A DNA stretch of 64,000 nt, from positions 62,001 through 126,000 of the forward strand of contig JBCBSS010000003.1 of assembly GCA_039819065.1 (NCBI GenBank), in the 5' to 3' direction. The DNA comes from JBCBSS01 sp039819065. GTDB taxonomy: Bacteria > Bacteroidota > Bacteroidia > Cytophagales > Cyclobacteriaceae. The translations under genes were made by a program, and so were the position numbers. Positions 1-9,209 of this stretch are shown here, piece after piece. Below the pieces are notes generated by a model. It searched no databases, was not told the origin of the DNA, and saw only the letters and a program-made list of their open reading frames with translations. Every line of letters begins with the position of its first letter. Position 1 is the first letter of the stretch.

Positions 1-383
1 AGTTGTTAGTATTTGGTATTGAGCAGTAGTTCTTGGCTGTCACTGCGAGTGACGAAGGAACGAAGCAGTCCAGATCAGAGTAGGCAGTAGGCATTGAACA
101 GTAGCAAGAGTAACAATCATCGCTCAAATCGTGCTAAACCTCCAATAAGTTTCTTTCAGAAAGACTTGATTTTAGTCTTGATTTACGGATTGCTTAGTAT
201 CTCATTCACGCCACGTACTTATTTCTATTTAATTCAACCTAATTCTACTTATTTCTAGTTTCTAACTTCTTACAGCAACTGGATTGCTTCGTCGTACCTC
301 CCTGCTGACGGATGGCAAAGACAGCCAGAAGTCAAGTCTTGCTTCCTTCGTCTTACTTCTTTTGTCTAATGTCTTACGTCTAA
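1..383. other. Noncoding left edge with degenerate repeats
   Basis: No gene is visible. The stretch has AGTATT/TTGAGTA-like runs at 5-30, a 35-base repeat at 39-73 that recurs at 7586, and pyrimidine-rich CTTC/CTAC-type degenerate runs at 230-385 (for example TCTAACTTCTTAC and GTCTAATGTCTTACGTCTAA). Similar runs occur at 8095-8140 and 49745-49810. They resemble the dispersed noncoding repeats that fill gaps between convergent genes in this genome. Confidence 0.6.
39..73 (+). repeat. Dispersed 35-bp repeat, copy 1
   Basis: The segment contains GTGACGAAGGAACGAAGCAG and is identical to 7586-7620 except for one base (C versus T). A diverged relative lies near 31594-31625. It resembles the TCATTGCGAG...AACGAAGCAATC type of intergenic repeat known from several bacterial groups. 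No coding potential is visible. Confidence 0.7.
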
Positions 384-704
384 TCATTTAAAATCCTCTC
401 TCACCGGATTGAACACATCAATGGCCTCACAGGCAGTAATAGCCTTGGCGCTGTGTACGGCATGAGAAGGTATCACAATCACTGATCCGGGTTCCAACAC
501 ATGCTTCTCCCCGTCCATGATCAATTCAAGCGTTCCTTTCTTTACTATGGTGATTTGCTCATGTGGATGGCTATGCTCTGGAAGATCTGCTCCAGCGTCA
601 ATATCCACAAAGCTTACCGTCATGTTTTCAGAATGGATGAATTTGAAATGCAGGCCAGGTATGAGTTGTTTTGAGTCGGTGCTATTTAAATCAATCACTG
701 CCAT
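384..704 (-). CDS. Small cupin-domain protein
   Basis: This 106-residue protein is a single cupin barrel. The first cupin motif is seen as PEHSHPHEQ, giving candidate metal ligands His44, His46 and His48 or Gln50. The second motif is PGSVIVIPSHAVHS around residues 72-85, with His81 and His84. There is no signal peptide, so it should be cytoplasmic. Proteins of this size (RmlC-like cupins) bind a divalent metal and may act as small isomerases, dioxygenases or ligand sensors; the substrate cannot be inferred. It is transcribed divergently from the Lhr helicase gene across a gap of about 115 bp. Its 3' side faces only repeats, so it appears to be monocistronic. Confidence 0.85.
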   Translation of the reverse strand: MAVIDLNSTDSKQLIPGLHFKFIHSENMTVSFVDIDAGADLPEHSHPHEQITIVKKGTLELIMDGEKHVLEPGSVIVIPSHAVHSAKAITACEAIDVFNPVREDFK

Positions 705-819
705 AGGGGTATATATTTAATCGTAAATTTGAGCGTTGTTTGACTGAGAATCTTTGACAAGATACGGCAAGAAAACTTCTAAATGCGTATCTTAAACCAA
801 CAATCCACACCGTAAAATC

Positions 820-3800
820 ATGCTGGATCAATTTCACCCATCTGTCGCCAAATGGTTTCAGGAAGCTTTCAATGAGCCTTCTGAAATACAGCAAAAAGCC
901 TGGCCCGAAATCATCAAGGGCAAGCATACCTTGATTGCTGCACCTACGGGCTCTGGTAAGACTTTGGCCGCATTCTATGCTATCATTGACGATCTCGTTA
1001 AACAAGGACTGGAAGGCAAGCTAGAACAGAGAACGCAGGTGGTTTATGTATCGCCCTTGAAGGCCTTGGGCAATGACATAGAGCGCAACCTACAAGTGCC
1101 TCTGGCTGGCATTCAGGAAACCCTGAAGGCAGACGGGTTGCCCGAAGTGAAGATAAAAGTGATGGTACGGTCGGGTGATACGCCTAACTCGGAGCGAACG
1201 GCCATGGTGAAGAAGCCACCACATATCCTGGTGACTACTCCCGAGTCATTGTATTTACTCCTGACCAGCATCAATGGCCGAAAGATATTATCCGATGTAA
1301 AGACAATCATTCTAGATGAAATACATGCACTCTTGGCCGACAAAAGAGGCTCTCATTTAGCGCTCTCTTTAGAAAGGCTTAATCGGCTGACAACAACCCA
1401 TCTAAAACGAATTGGGCTGTCTGCCACTCAAAAGCCCATAGAAACAGTGTCTAAATTCCTCACCGGTAATCAAGCCAGTTGCACCATCATTGATATTGGC
1501 CATGTGCGTAAGCGCGATCTGGCACTGGAACTACCTGCTTCGCCCTTGACGGCGGTGATGCCCAATGAAGTATGGACAGAGATATACCAGAGGCTAGAAG
1601 CACTTATTCTCACACACCAAACAACGCTGATCTTTGTCAATACGCGCAGATTGGCTGAGCGCCTCGCCCATCACTTGACGGAAAAGCTCGGGAAGGATAC
1701 GGTGATGGCTCACCACGGCAGCATGGCCAAAGAACGTCGTTTCGAAGCCGAGATGAGGTTGAAAGGAGGCGAACTAAAAGCCTTGGTGGCAACCGCTTCT
1801 TTAGAATTGGGAATTGATATCGGCTCCGTGGACTTGGTTTGTCAGATCGGATCTCCCAAGTCAATTGCCACTTTCTTGCAAAGGGTCGGACGATCAGGTC
1901 ACAGCCTCAAAGGCACACCCAAAGGCAGGCTTTTTCCCATGACCCGTGATGAGCTAGTGGAATCGGTGGCCATTCTAGATGCCATCAGACGAGAAGAACT
2001 GGATGAGATTGTGATGCCCGAAAAGCCGCTCGATGTGCTAGCGCAACAAATTGTGGCTGAGCTGGCCTGTGAAGAATATCAGGAAGAAGAACTGTACGAC
2101 ATCTTCAACAACGCTTACCCATACGAGAACTTAGAACGGAAGGAATTCGATCAGGTGATCAAAACACTGGCGGAGGGCTTCACTACTCGCAAAGGCAGAT
2201 CAGGCGCCTACATCCATCATGACACCATCAACGAAAGGCTTAGAGGCAGGAAGAATGCCCGACTGGCTGCGTTGGTATCGGGAGGTGCTATTCCAGATAC
2301 ATTTGACTTCGATGTGGTCATGGAACCTACCGGTACTCCGGTGGGTACGGTCGATGAAGATTTCGCCATTGAAAGCCTACCCGGAGATATCTTCAAGCTA
2401 GGCAATAACTCATGGCAGATATTGAGGGTAGAAAATGGTAAAGTGCGTGTCGCTGATGCGCAAGGTGCTCCTCCTACTATTCCATTCTGGTTTGGAGAAG
2501 CACCGGGAAGATCGGCAGAGCTTTCAATAGCTGTTTCACGGTTGCGGGAGGAAGTAGGTGATAGAATGCCCAACCTGGAGGAAATGCTCATAGCAGAAGA
2601 AGGGAAAGAAGAAGCTGAAAAAGGGCAATGGAAAGAAACTCCTATGGCTTGGCTAATGGACGAGGTCGGCATAAGCAGGGTGGCGGCAGATCAACTCGTG
2701 ACTTATCTGGCTGCATCGAAAGCCGCTTTGGGCGTCATGCCATCCCAGAACAACATTGTGATGGAGCGCTTCTTTGATGAAGCTGGCGATATGCACCTGG
2801 TCATACACTCACCATTCGGCAGCAGAATGAATCGGGCCTGGGGACTGTCATTGCGCAAAAGATTCTGCCGGAAATTCAATTTCGAATTACAGGCCGCTGC
2901 GACGGAAGATGCTATTGTGCTATCTCTCGGCGCTACTCATAGCTTCCCGCTGGAAGAAGTATTCAACTACCTGAATCCTAAAACGGTCAGGCATGTATTG
3001 GTTCAAGCGCTTTTAGATGCACCCATGTTCGAAGTGAGATGGAGATGGAATGCCACCCGTTCGTTAGCTGTGCTACGACGCAATGGCGGCAAGAAAGTAC
3101 CTCCTGCTATTCAACGTATGAATTCAGAAGATCTGATCGCGCTTGTCTTCCCTGATCAAATCGCCTGCTTAGAAAATATAGCCGGAGAAAGGGAAGTACC
3201 AGATCACCCATTGGTTGATCAGACCATCCACGACTGCCTTTACGAGGTGATGGACATAGAAACGCTAGAATCGCTGCTCGTTGACATGAAAGCAGGCAAA
3301 AAGAACATGGTAGCCAGGGACTTAAGGGAGGCTTCTCCCCTCGCCCATGAAATACTCAATGCCAGACCCTACGCTTTCCTCGACGGTGCCGGTTTGGAAG
3401 AACGTAGAACCAATGCCATTCAAACCCGGCAATGGATCGACCCATCAGAAGCCAAAGAACTAGGTAAGCTCGATCTTGAAGCGATTGAGTTGGTTAGAAC
3501 TGAAGCATGGCCTCAGGTGTCTAACGCTGACGAATTACATGATGCCTTGGTGCTTTACGGCTTTCTGACTCAAAAGGAAGGCCAATATGGCGATGGCGAA
3601 GTAGGCTGGGAGCCTGTCTTTGATCAATTGATGGATGATAGCCGGGCATTGACCATCAAGGTAGACGAGGGGAAAACGCTTTGGATAGCTATCGAAAGAC
3701 TAACGCAGCTCAAAGCCGTTTACCCAGATGACAAGGCCATTTCTGAACTGAAAGTACCCGCTAAACTCCAATCAACCGTTTGGGAACGCAGTCAGGCACT

Positions 3801-5226
3801 GAAAGAATTGGTCAGAGGCAGATTAGAAGCTCTAGGGCCTATTCAGGCCGCACAGGTTGCGGATGAAATGGCGTTACCCGTCTCTGATATAGATAATGCC
3901 TTATTGGATTTGGAGAATGAAGGTTTCGTTTTCCGTGGTCAATTCACACCGGGCATTCAGGAGACAGAATGGTGCGAGCGACGGCTCTTGGCCAGAATCC
4001 ATCGGTACACACTGCAAAGGCTGAGAAAAGAAATAGAACCGGTTTCTGCTTCTATCTTTATGAGCTTCCTTTTCGATTGGCAGCATGTGGGAGAAGGCAA
4101 GCAACTAGAAGGTCCAGATTCAGTGCTTGAGATCATCAAGCAATTGGAAGGATATGAAGCGGCAGCCGCTGTTTGGGAAAGTGATGTGTTACCGTCCAGG
4201 ATAAAGGACTATGACTACTTCTGGTTGGACGTGCTATGCATGTCCGGAAGGGTGCAATGGGGAAGGTTTTCAGTGCCAGATTTGACCGACCAATCGGATC
4301 ACTCAGGCAGTAAAAGCTTGTCTCCGGTCAAATCTACGCCTATCACCTTAGTACAACGTGCTAACCTACATCATTGGAAGCAGGACAAACAATCCTCTCC
4401 AGAAGAACAGATCACTCACATGGCGCAAAGGACGCAAAAGGCATATCAGGTGATCAAGGAAAATGGAGCCATTTTCTTCAATGATCTGGCCTTTAAAGCA
4501 GGGCTATTCTACGGACAAACTGAAGAAGCCATCAGTGAGTTGGTCGCTGCTGGTTTAGTCACTTCGGACAGCTATACTGGCCTTCGTGCCTTGCTGGTTC
4601 CTGCCAAGTATAAAGGTGACGACGGCGCTAGAAAAAAGAAAAATGTATTTGGTATGGATGAGGCAGGAAGATGGTCATTGCTACAAAATAATGAGCAACA
4701 GACACCCGATAGTGCTGAATTACCACATGAGTTCATGGCCAGAACTTTGCTTTCAAGATACGGCGTGGTGTTTAGAAAGCTGGTGGAAAAAGAAAGCTTT
4801 GCTCCACCATGGCATGAATTAGTACGCACCCTGCGTACACTTGAAGCAAGAGGTGAAATCCGTGGTGGGCGTTTTGTAGACGGCTTCTGGGGCGAACAAT
4901 TTGCCCTGCCCGAAGCAGTAGCCAAGTTGCGCGCCATACGAAAGGAATGCGATACTGACAGACTGGTCACGATCAGCGCAGCCGATCCACTAAACCTGAC
5001 TGGCATCATTACTCCTGGGCGACGCGTTCCGGCCTATTTTGGTAATCGCATTCTATACAGAAATGGCGTCCCCGTAGCGATCAAAGAAGGTAAGGAAATA
5101 AAATACCTCACCGAAATGGAGGAAGTGCCAAAGGACACACAAACCAAATGGCAGCTCAGGGACTCGCTCATCCAGCGCAACATCTCCCCCAAGCTGAGGG
5201 CCTATTTAGGGAAAGGAATTATGTAA
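820..5226 (+). CDS. lhr: Lhr-type large DEAD/DEAH helicase
   Basis: This 1468-residue superfamily 2 helicase is close in length to the long bacterial Lhr (about 1500 residues) and far longer than the roughly 820-residue ligase-associated core form. Visible motifs are Walker A APTGSGKT (41-48), DEIH (166-169), SAT (201-203) and motif VI QRVGRSGH (353-360). The helicase domains are followed by winged-helix and Lhr core segments and a long C-terminal extension. Lhr is an ATP-dependent 3'-5' translocase on single-stranded DNA that unwinds RNA:DNA hybrids and is linked to the DNA damage response. The neighbours are a divergent cupin gene and an unrelated convergent gene. No metallophosphoesterase or ligase partner is seen. 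The ATG start places the first helicase motif at the usual distance. Confidence 0.93.
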   Translation: MLDQFHPSVAKWFQEAFNEPSEIQQKAWPEIIKGKHTLIAAPTGSGKTLAAFYAIIDDLVKQGLEGKLEQRTQVVYVSPLKALGNDIERNLQVPLAGIQETLKADGLPEVKIKVMVRSGDTPNSERTAMVKKPPHILVTTPESLYLLLTSINGRKILSDVKTIILDEIHALLADKRGSHLALSLERLNRLTTTHLKRIGLSATQKPIETVSKFLTGNQASCTIIDIGHVRKRDLALELPASPLTAVMPNEVWTEIYQRLEALILTHQTTLIFVNTRRLAERLAHHLTEKLGKDTVMAHHGSMAKERRFEAEMRLKGGELKALVATASLELGIDIGSVDLVCQIGSPKSIATFLQRVGRSGHSLKGTPKGRLFPMTRDELVESVAILDAIRREELDEIVMPEKPLDVLAQQIVAELACEEYQEEELYDIFNNAYPYENLERKEFDQVIKTLAEGFTTRKGRSGAYIHHDTINERLRGRKNARLAALVSGGAIPDTFDFDVVMEPTGTPVGTVDEDFAIESLPGDIFKLGNNSWQILRVENGKVRVADAQGAPPTIPFWFGEAPGRSAELSIAVSRLREEVGDRMPNLEEMLIAEEGKEEAEKGQWKETPMAWLMDEVGISRVAADQLVTYLAASKAALGVMPSQNNIVMERFFDEAGDMHLVIHSPFGSRMNRAWGLSLRKRFCRKFNFELQAAATEDAIVLSLGATHSFPLEEVFNYLNPKTVRHVLVQALLDAPMFEVRWRWNATRSLAVLRRNGGKKVPPAIQRMNSEDLIALVFPDQIACLENIAGEREVPDHPLVDQTIHDCLYEVMDIETLESLLVDMKAGKKNMVARDLREASPLAHEILNARPYAFLDGAGLEERRTNAIQTRQWIDPSEAKELGKLDLEAIELVRTEAWPQVSNADELHDALVLYGFLTQKEGQYGDGEVGWEPVFDQLMDDSRALTIKVDEGKTLWIAIERLTQLKAVYPDDKAISELKVPAKLQSTVWERSQALKELVRGRLEALGPIQAAQVADEMALPVSDIDNALLDLENEGFVFRGQFTPGIQETEWCERRLLARIHRYTLQRLRKEIEPVSASIFMSFLFDWQHVGEGKQLEGPDSVLEIIKQLEGYEAAAAVWESDVLPSRIKDYDYFWLDVLCMSGRVQWGRFSVPDLTDQSDHSGSKSLSPVKSTPITLVQRANLHHWKQDKQSSPEEQITHMAQRTQKAYQVIKENGAIFFNDLAFKAGLFYGQTEEAISELVAAGLVTSDSYTGLRALLVPAKYKGDDGARKKKNVFGMDEAGRWSLLQNNEQQTPDSAELPHEFMARTLLSRYGVVFRKLVEKESFAPPWHELVRTLRTLEARGEIRGGRFVDGFWGEQFALPEAVAKLRAIRKECDTDRLVTISAADPLNLTGIITPGRRVPAYFGNRILYRNGVPVAIKEGKEIKYLTEMEEVPKDTQTKWQLRDSLIQRNISPKLRAYLGKGIM

Positions 5227-5418
5227 GTGTTAGGAAGCCTACCTGATTGTTTTGGGGCTGATGAGATCGTTTCACGAGTACTAGACTAACTCATTTCGGC
5301 ATTAGGAGAAATGACATTGAAGCAGTCATTTGAGTCACTCTCTTGGATAAACTATAAATCAAATCGGGCAAACCGAATAAGCACACTTCGGCCTGCCCTG
5401 TTCTATCTACTCAATCTG

Positions 5419-6480
5419 TTACTCTGCTTTAATAGAGAAAGTACCAGCGGTGCTCACAACCACCTTACCGCTGGAATCGAGCACTTGAATGGCAGCGGCA
5501 TCGGCCTGGGTACCGGAAACAGTAAACTGTATCGCGTTGCTACCCCACGAGCCTGCTGTGATCTTTCCGTCTCCTGAAGCGAACTTCAAAGTCCCTTTAG
5601 TAGTAGGTAAGAATTGGCCCAGAATCTCATAAGTGACTTTGGGATCTAAAGCAGTCTCTGATGGCACAGGGGTACCAGGATCATTCATATCGACCACCAT
5701 ACTGACTATCGGTGTCTGTGTCACCAAGTCACTGAGCCAGTTGATCATCTGCAGATAATCGGCATCTGACTGAATAGAATCTAAGTCACCGGCATACTGC
5801 TTGATGAACGTAGGCGTCACAAATATGTAGGTATCTTTGTGCAGTTTCCATTCTGTATGGGTCGATTGTTCCTTGAAACACGGCCCTAGTTGCAATTGCT
5901 GTTCGTTCTTTTTACAATCCGCATAGACCACTATGGCACTGACAATGGGCATTCCCAACAGATACTCACAGACAAAAACAATGTTGGCCACTTTGCTTTC
6001 GGAGCTCGTTTTAGAACCAGCGATCCTCAAACCTTCATCGCCCATGGATGAAATCATGGCTGAAGCAAAAGACAAAGCCCCGGCACCGGTAGCCAGGCCT
6101 AACAATGATTCCAGCAGTTGCTTGCTAAATTCCATTCCCACACTGGTGGTAGAATAGCTCACATCCTCCTCAGTCACATGTACAAATAGGCCCGATCCGC
6201 TGATGATGCGCTGCAAAGCATGGTAATTGTACAAAGAATAGGGTTGCCCGGTATTGGGGTTGATGGTGGTAGTAATTGCTCTGGACATCCCTGCATAGAA
6301 AACGGATACCTCAGAAAATACGCTTTGCACTTCCTGAGATAGGGGCTGACTACTGTCAATAGTACTGGCTAGCATGATGTTCCCAGTTTCATTAAAAATG
6401 TAGTACTTGGTGGCTTCTACATTGTGCGGGTTCTTTACCGGTGGTTTGAGAGGCACGCTCTTGTCAGACTGATCTGCCAT
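5419..6480 (-). CDS. Unknown protein, paralogue of the 8212-9045 gene
   Basis: I do not recognise this 353-residue protein. It has no signal peptide. Residues about 28-260 align by eye with the protein encoded at 8212-9045. Shared blocks are TGNI near 32, RAITTTINPNTGQPYSLYN (67-85), SGLFV followed by TEE (96-105), and a hydrophobic block reading VFVCEYLLG then SAIVVY. A glycine/alanine-rich, possibly membrane-associating stretch lies near 125-150. The last 80 residues (from about 270) look like an added beta-sandwich domain that the paralogue lacks. It is divergent from the GH25 lysozyme gene across an AT-rich gap of about 210 bp, so the two may share regulation. A role in envelope contact or in handling the lysozyme is only a guess from position. 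Confidence 0.8.
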   Translation of the reverse strand: MADQSDKSVPLKPPVKNPHNVEATKYYIFNETGNIMLASTIDSSQPLSQEVQSVFSEVSVFYAGMSRAITTTINPNTGQPYSLYNYHALQRIISGSGLFVHVTEEDVSYSTTSVGMEFSKQLLESLLGLATGAGALSFASAMISSMGDEGLRIAGSKTSSESKVANIVFVCEYLLGMPIVSAIVVYADCKKNEQQLQLGPCFKEQSTHTEWKLHKDTYIFVTPTFIKQYAGDLDSIQSDADYLQMINWLSDLVTQTPIVSMVVDMNDPGTPVPSETALDPKVTYEILGQFLPTTKGTLKFASGDGKITAGSWGSNAIQFTVSGTQADAAAIQVLDSSGKVVVSTAGTFSIKAE

Positions 6481-6694
6481 AGTTTTAAAAGTTGATTATG
6501 ATTAAAAAATGATTGACATAATATTAAGTTAGATCAAAAAAATATCATTTTAAAGTATTATTAACTTATTATTTTTTATAATATTTTTAATTAATTATTT
6601 GGCTTTATTTAATTTAAATTATATCAGTATAAATACCTAAAGAGGCTAAGCAATCTTCATATAAAACATCATTTCAACACAAAAACGATCGATC
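6481..6694. promoter_or_regulatory. AT-rich divergent intergenic region
   Basis: This gap between the leftward 353-residue gene and the rightward lysozyme gene is much richer in A+T than its surroundings, especially 6510-6640 with runs such as TTATTATTTTTTATAATA. It must hold the promoters of both genes. I could not pick a convincing TTTG/TAnnTTTG pair, so no individual promoter is called. Confidence 0.4.
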
Positions 6695-7570
6695 ATGACC
6701 TTAATTAGAACCGGTGACCAAGGCGACTTAGTGAAAAGCTGGCAATCATTTCTCAACCAGCAAGGCTTTGACTGTGGCGTTGCTGATGGTATCTTTGGCG
6801 CCAATACTGCCAACGCAACCAAGGCCTTTCAAAGTGCGCACGGCTTATCTGCGGATGGGATTGCTGGCCCCAACACCATTTCAGTGGCTAAAGACCTTGG
6901 GTTCTCCCTACCTGTTTCTGGCTTCCCTCCTGCTGGTAATATCAACGTAGTGGTGGATATTTCGCACCATCAGGCAAGTGCGGATTTCCAGGCCGTTAAA
7001 GGTGATGGTATTCTAGGAGTGATCTCTAAGGCCACTCAAGGCACTACCTATACAGACCCCACATATGCTGAAAGAAGAGTAGAAGCCAAAGCACAAGGCT
7101 TGCTTTGGGGCGCTTATCATTTTGGTACAGGGCAGGATGTCGACGCCCAGGTTAGTCACTTTTTAGCCACTGCCGCACCGGATGACCAAACTTTGTTGGT
7201 TTTGGACTGGGAGAATAACCCCGTTACTTCTCAGGGCACTATGCCCTTGGAACAGGCCAGGGCTTTTTTATCGGCAGTCAAGGAGCAACTAGGTCAATTC
7301 CCCGTGCTCTATTGCGGCATTCTGGCCAAAGAACAAATACCTCCCGCCGGAGACGAAATACTCAACCAATGCCCGCTTTGGATAGCCCAGTACACACAAA
7401 ATGTCAGCCTACCCCACGGATGGTCTTCTTATACCATGTGGCAGTACACGGATGGTACCCACGGCAATTCACCACACAGTGTAAATGGCATCGGCAATTG
7501 CGACCGTGATGTCTTTGCCGGCTCGGTTGAAGACTTACACAGCATGTGGCGTAGTAAGCCGATTAAATAG
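6695..7570 (+). CDS. GH25 lysozyme with N-terminal peptidoglycan-binding domain
   Basis: This 291-residue protein has two domains. Residues 3-70 form a PG_binding_1 module (GDQGDLVKSWQ, DGIFGANT, DGIAGPNT). Residues about 84-285 form a glycoside hydrolase family 25 muramidase. The catalytic acidic residues are visible in VVVDISHHQ (Asp88) and LVLDWE (Asp171, Glu173), and WQYTDG is also present. The family cleaves beta-1,4 bonds between MurNAc and GlcNAc. There is no signal peptide, so export would need a holin, a contractile or type VI-like apparatus, or cell lysis. Both flanking leftward genes encode members of one unknown family. The architecture resembles phage endolysins and some injected effectors, but no phage structural gene is nearby. 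Confidence 0.92.
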   Translation: MTLIRTGDQGDLVKSWQSFLNQQGFDCGVADGIFGANTANATKAFQSAHGLSADGIAGPNTISVAKDLGFSLPVSGFPPAGNINVVVDISHHQASADFQAVKGDGILGVISKATQGTTYTDPTYAERRVEAKAQGLLWGAYHFGTGQDVDAQVSHFLATAAPDDQTLLVLDWENNPVTSQGTMPLEQARAFLSAVKEQLGQFPVLYCGILAKEQIPPAGDEILNQCPLWIAQYTQNVSLPHGWSSYTMWQYTDGTHGNSPHSVNGIGNCDRDVFAGSVEDLHSMWRSKPIK

Positions 7571-7585
7571 ACTAAAGAGTGGCTA

Positions 7586-7620
7586 GTCACTGCGAGTGAC
7601 GAAGGAACGAAGTAGTCCAG
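7586..7620 (+). repeat. Dispersed 35-bp repeat, copy 2
   Basis: The sequence matches 39-73 in 34 of 35 bases, in the same orientation, and begins 15 bases after the stop codon of the lysozyme gene. Confidence 0.7.
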
Positions 7621-7689
7621 CGTTTAATAATGAATGCTAAACTGCCATCACGCTTAAGTAGCTTGAATACCAAACGCCAGGTGGAAACA

Positions 7690-7865
7690 CCTGGCTGTAC
7701 CTCAATAGCCACGCCTTTTAAGGCGTGTTTCTTGGGTATAACCTTTCTGTCGGCTTTAGCCGTAGAACACCGAATAAGGCTTTTGGTGCCAGCTTTATGG
7801 GCTAAAGCCCGGCTGATTTCAGCTGACCTCATCTATGGCCTGAAGGCCATAGCAAGTCATCTTGT
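7690..7865 (-). repeat. Modular four-hairpin repeat, inverted copy
   Basis: Read on the minus strand, this segment has the same ordered hairpins as the copies near 59.6-60.1 kb. They are ATGGCC-TTCA-GGCCAT (7835-7850), GGGCTTTAGCCC (7799-7810), CGGCTAAAGCCG (7751-7762) and CACGCCTTAAAAGGCGTG (7710-7727). The linking text is also shared, for example TTGCTATGGCC and CCTTAAAAGGCGTGGC. Open frames across it are artefacts of the palindromes. Confidence 0.75.
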
Positions 7866-7939
7866 CCCAATGGAAAATTTTTAGATATAAAATGTTATGA
7901 AGCTAAGTTACTGCTATTCAATTAGGTTTTCCATCACAG

Positions 7940-8160
7940 TTCGGCAGTCGCCACGTGCCAATAAGTTGCTGCCCAGAAGGACGAGATTAATGTTATGATG
8001 ATTTGATAGTCTGATGACGAGATCATTCGATGCTATAATGAGGTGATGGTATGATCAATTGATGATATGAGACCAAAGACATAATAGGAATGCAATATCT
8101 AACTTCCAACTTCTAATTTCCAACCTTCAACTTCTTTAATCGAATAGATAAAACAGCTAT
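7940..8160. repeat. TCAATTGA / TGATGA-tract intergenic repeat, copy A
   Basis: The segment contains GTTGCTGCCCAGAAGG near 7966, a degenerate tract of TGATGA-like words at 7995-8070, and ATCAATTGATGATAT at 8054-8068. The same words occur at 31765-31981 and 51860-52104. It is followed by a CTAACTTCCAACTTCTAA-type run at 8098-8140. No gene is visible between 7571 and 8211. Confidence 0.55.
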
Positions 8161-8211
8161 TCTGGGCTTCTACCTATTTTCACACATTTCGACTCATTTG
8201 AAGATAAACAA

Positions 8212-9045
8212 CTAAGCCGACGTCACACTTTTTCTCCAGGCTATGATCGAATCCAGCCGCGCGCTGCTGTCTTTCAACTCAGAAAGATGAGCTGCCAGAT
8301 TATTTACGTAGCGTGGGGAGGTATATAGGTAAGTAGCCTTGATCAGTTCCAGTGATTTAGTAGCATTACTTTGCTGGTCTGTTGCGACCAAAGGTAGGTC
8401 ATTGATATTCTGATTGTAATCATAGTACACTGCTACCGCACTGATGGCCGAAACACCCGATAAATACTCACAAGTAAAAATGATGTGACCTATATAGGTA
8501 TCCTCCTGTTGTGTATTACTGAGCTTAACTACTTCCTGTCCGGCTGAATGAAAGATGGTGGATAGGGTCTGCGCATCCCTTCTGGAAATCTGATCATTAA
8601 ATAATTTTTGATATAATGACCTGCCAAAGTCATCGAAATTGTCTTTGTAAGTATGATCAATTTTCTCCTCAGTCATCTTGACAAACAGGCCAGATTTGAG
8701 CAATACGCGCTCCAGGGCTTTTACATTGTAAATAGAATAGAATTTACCCGAGTCAGGATTGATTGTGGAAGTGATGGCCCTGGTAGCTGCCGCACAAAAG
8801 GCTGTCACTTCTGTAAACTGACTCAACGTAGCTGCCGGTAGTGGTTGCTCAGGAGGTGAAGTGGTGCGGATCAAGATGTTGCCAGTTGCATTGAGCAGAT
8901 TGTGTATCCTCACTGGTCTTGGTCTCCTTGGTTTAGGAGGTGCTGGTTTAGGTGGGCGGCTACGCCGAAATAAAAAGATGAGAACAGCGACATTGGTTAC
9001 GAACAAAACACCTGTTACAAGAAGCCCTACGCTGTCGACACTCAT
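8212..9045 (-). CDS. Membrane-anchored unknown protein, paralogue of the 5419-6480 gene
   Basis: This 277-residue protein starts with one transmembrane helix (about 7-27) followed by a basic, proline-rich linker of RPPKPAPPKP type (29-46). The helix probably anchors the rest of the protein at the inner membrane. The body aligns with the protein at 5419-6480: TGNIL (54-58), RAITSTINPDSGKFYSIYN (89-107), KSGLFV then TEE (117-127), and FTCEYLSGV followed by SAVAVYYD. It lacks that protein's C-terminal domain. I do not recognise the family. The GH25 lysozyme gene lies between the two paralogues, although a repeat-filled gap separates them. Confidence 0.82.
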   Translation of the reverse strand: MSVDSVGLLVTGVLFVTNVAVLIFLFRRSRPPKPAPPKPRRPRPVRIHNLLNATGNILIRTTSPPEQPLPAATLSQFTEVTAFCAAATRAITSTINPDSGKFYSIYNVKALERVLLKSGLFVKMTEEKIDHTYKDNFDDFGRSLYQKLFNDQISRRDAQTLSTIFHSAGQEVVKLSNTQQEDTYIGHIIFTCEYLSGVSAISAVAVYYDYNQNINDLPLVATDQQSNATKSLELIKATYLYTSPRYVNNLAAHLSELKDSSARLDSIIAWRKSVTSA

Positions 9046-9209
9046 TTTCTATGATTAGATAACTACCTGTTTGAATTAGATTCAATTTACCATAAATATT
9101 CAAGATTTAGTTATATATTATGCTGTATTTAACTACACTTATTAGACATTACATTTGATTCAAGCTCAAAGTTATTGAAAGCAACCGGTAAGGTCTTAGC
9201 ACATGAAAA

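Noticed and set aside
2217..2672. 151-codon open frame on the minus strand inside lhr
   Set aside because: It lies wholly within a well-supported helicase gene, has Ser/Pro-rich low-quality composition and no start or domain support.
4572..5009. 145-codon open frame antisense to lhr
   Set aside because: Antisense shadow of the helicase C-terminus with no recognisable motif.
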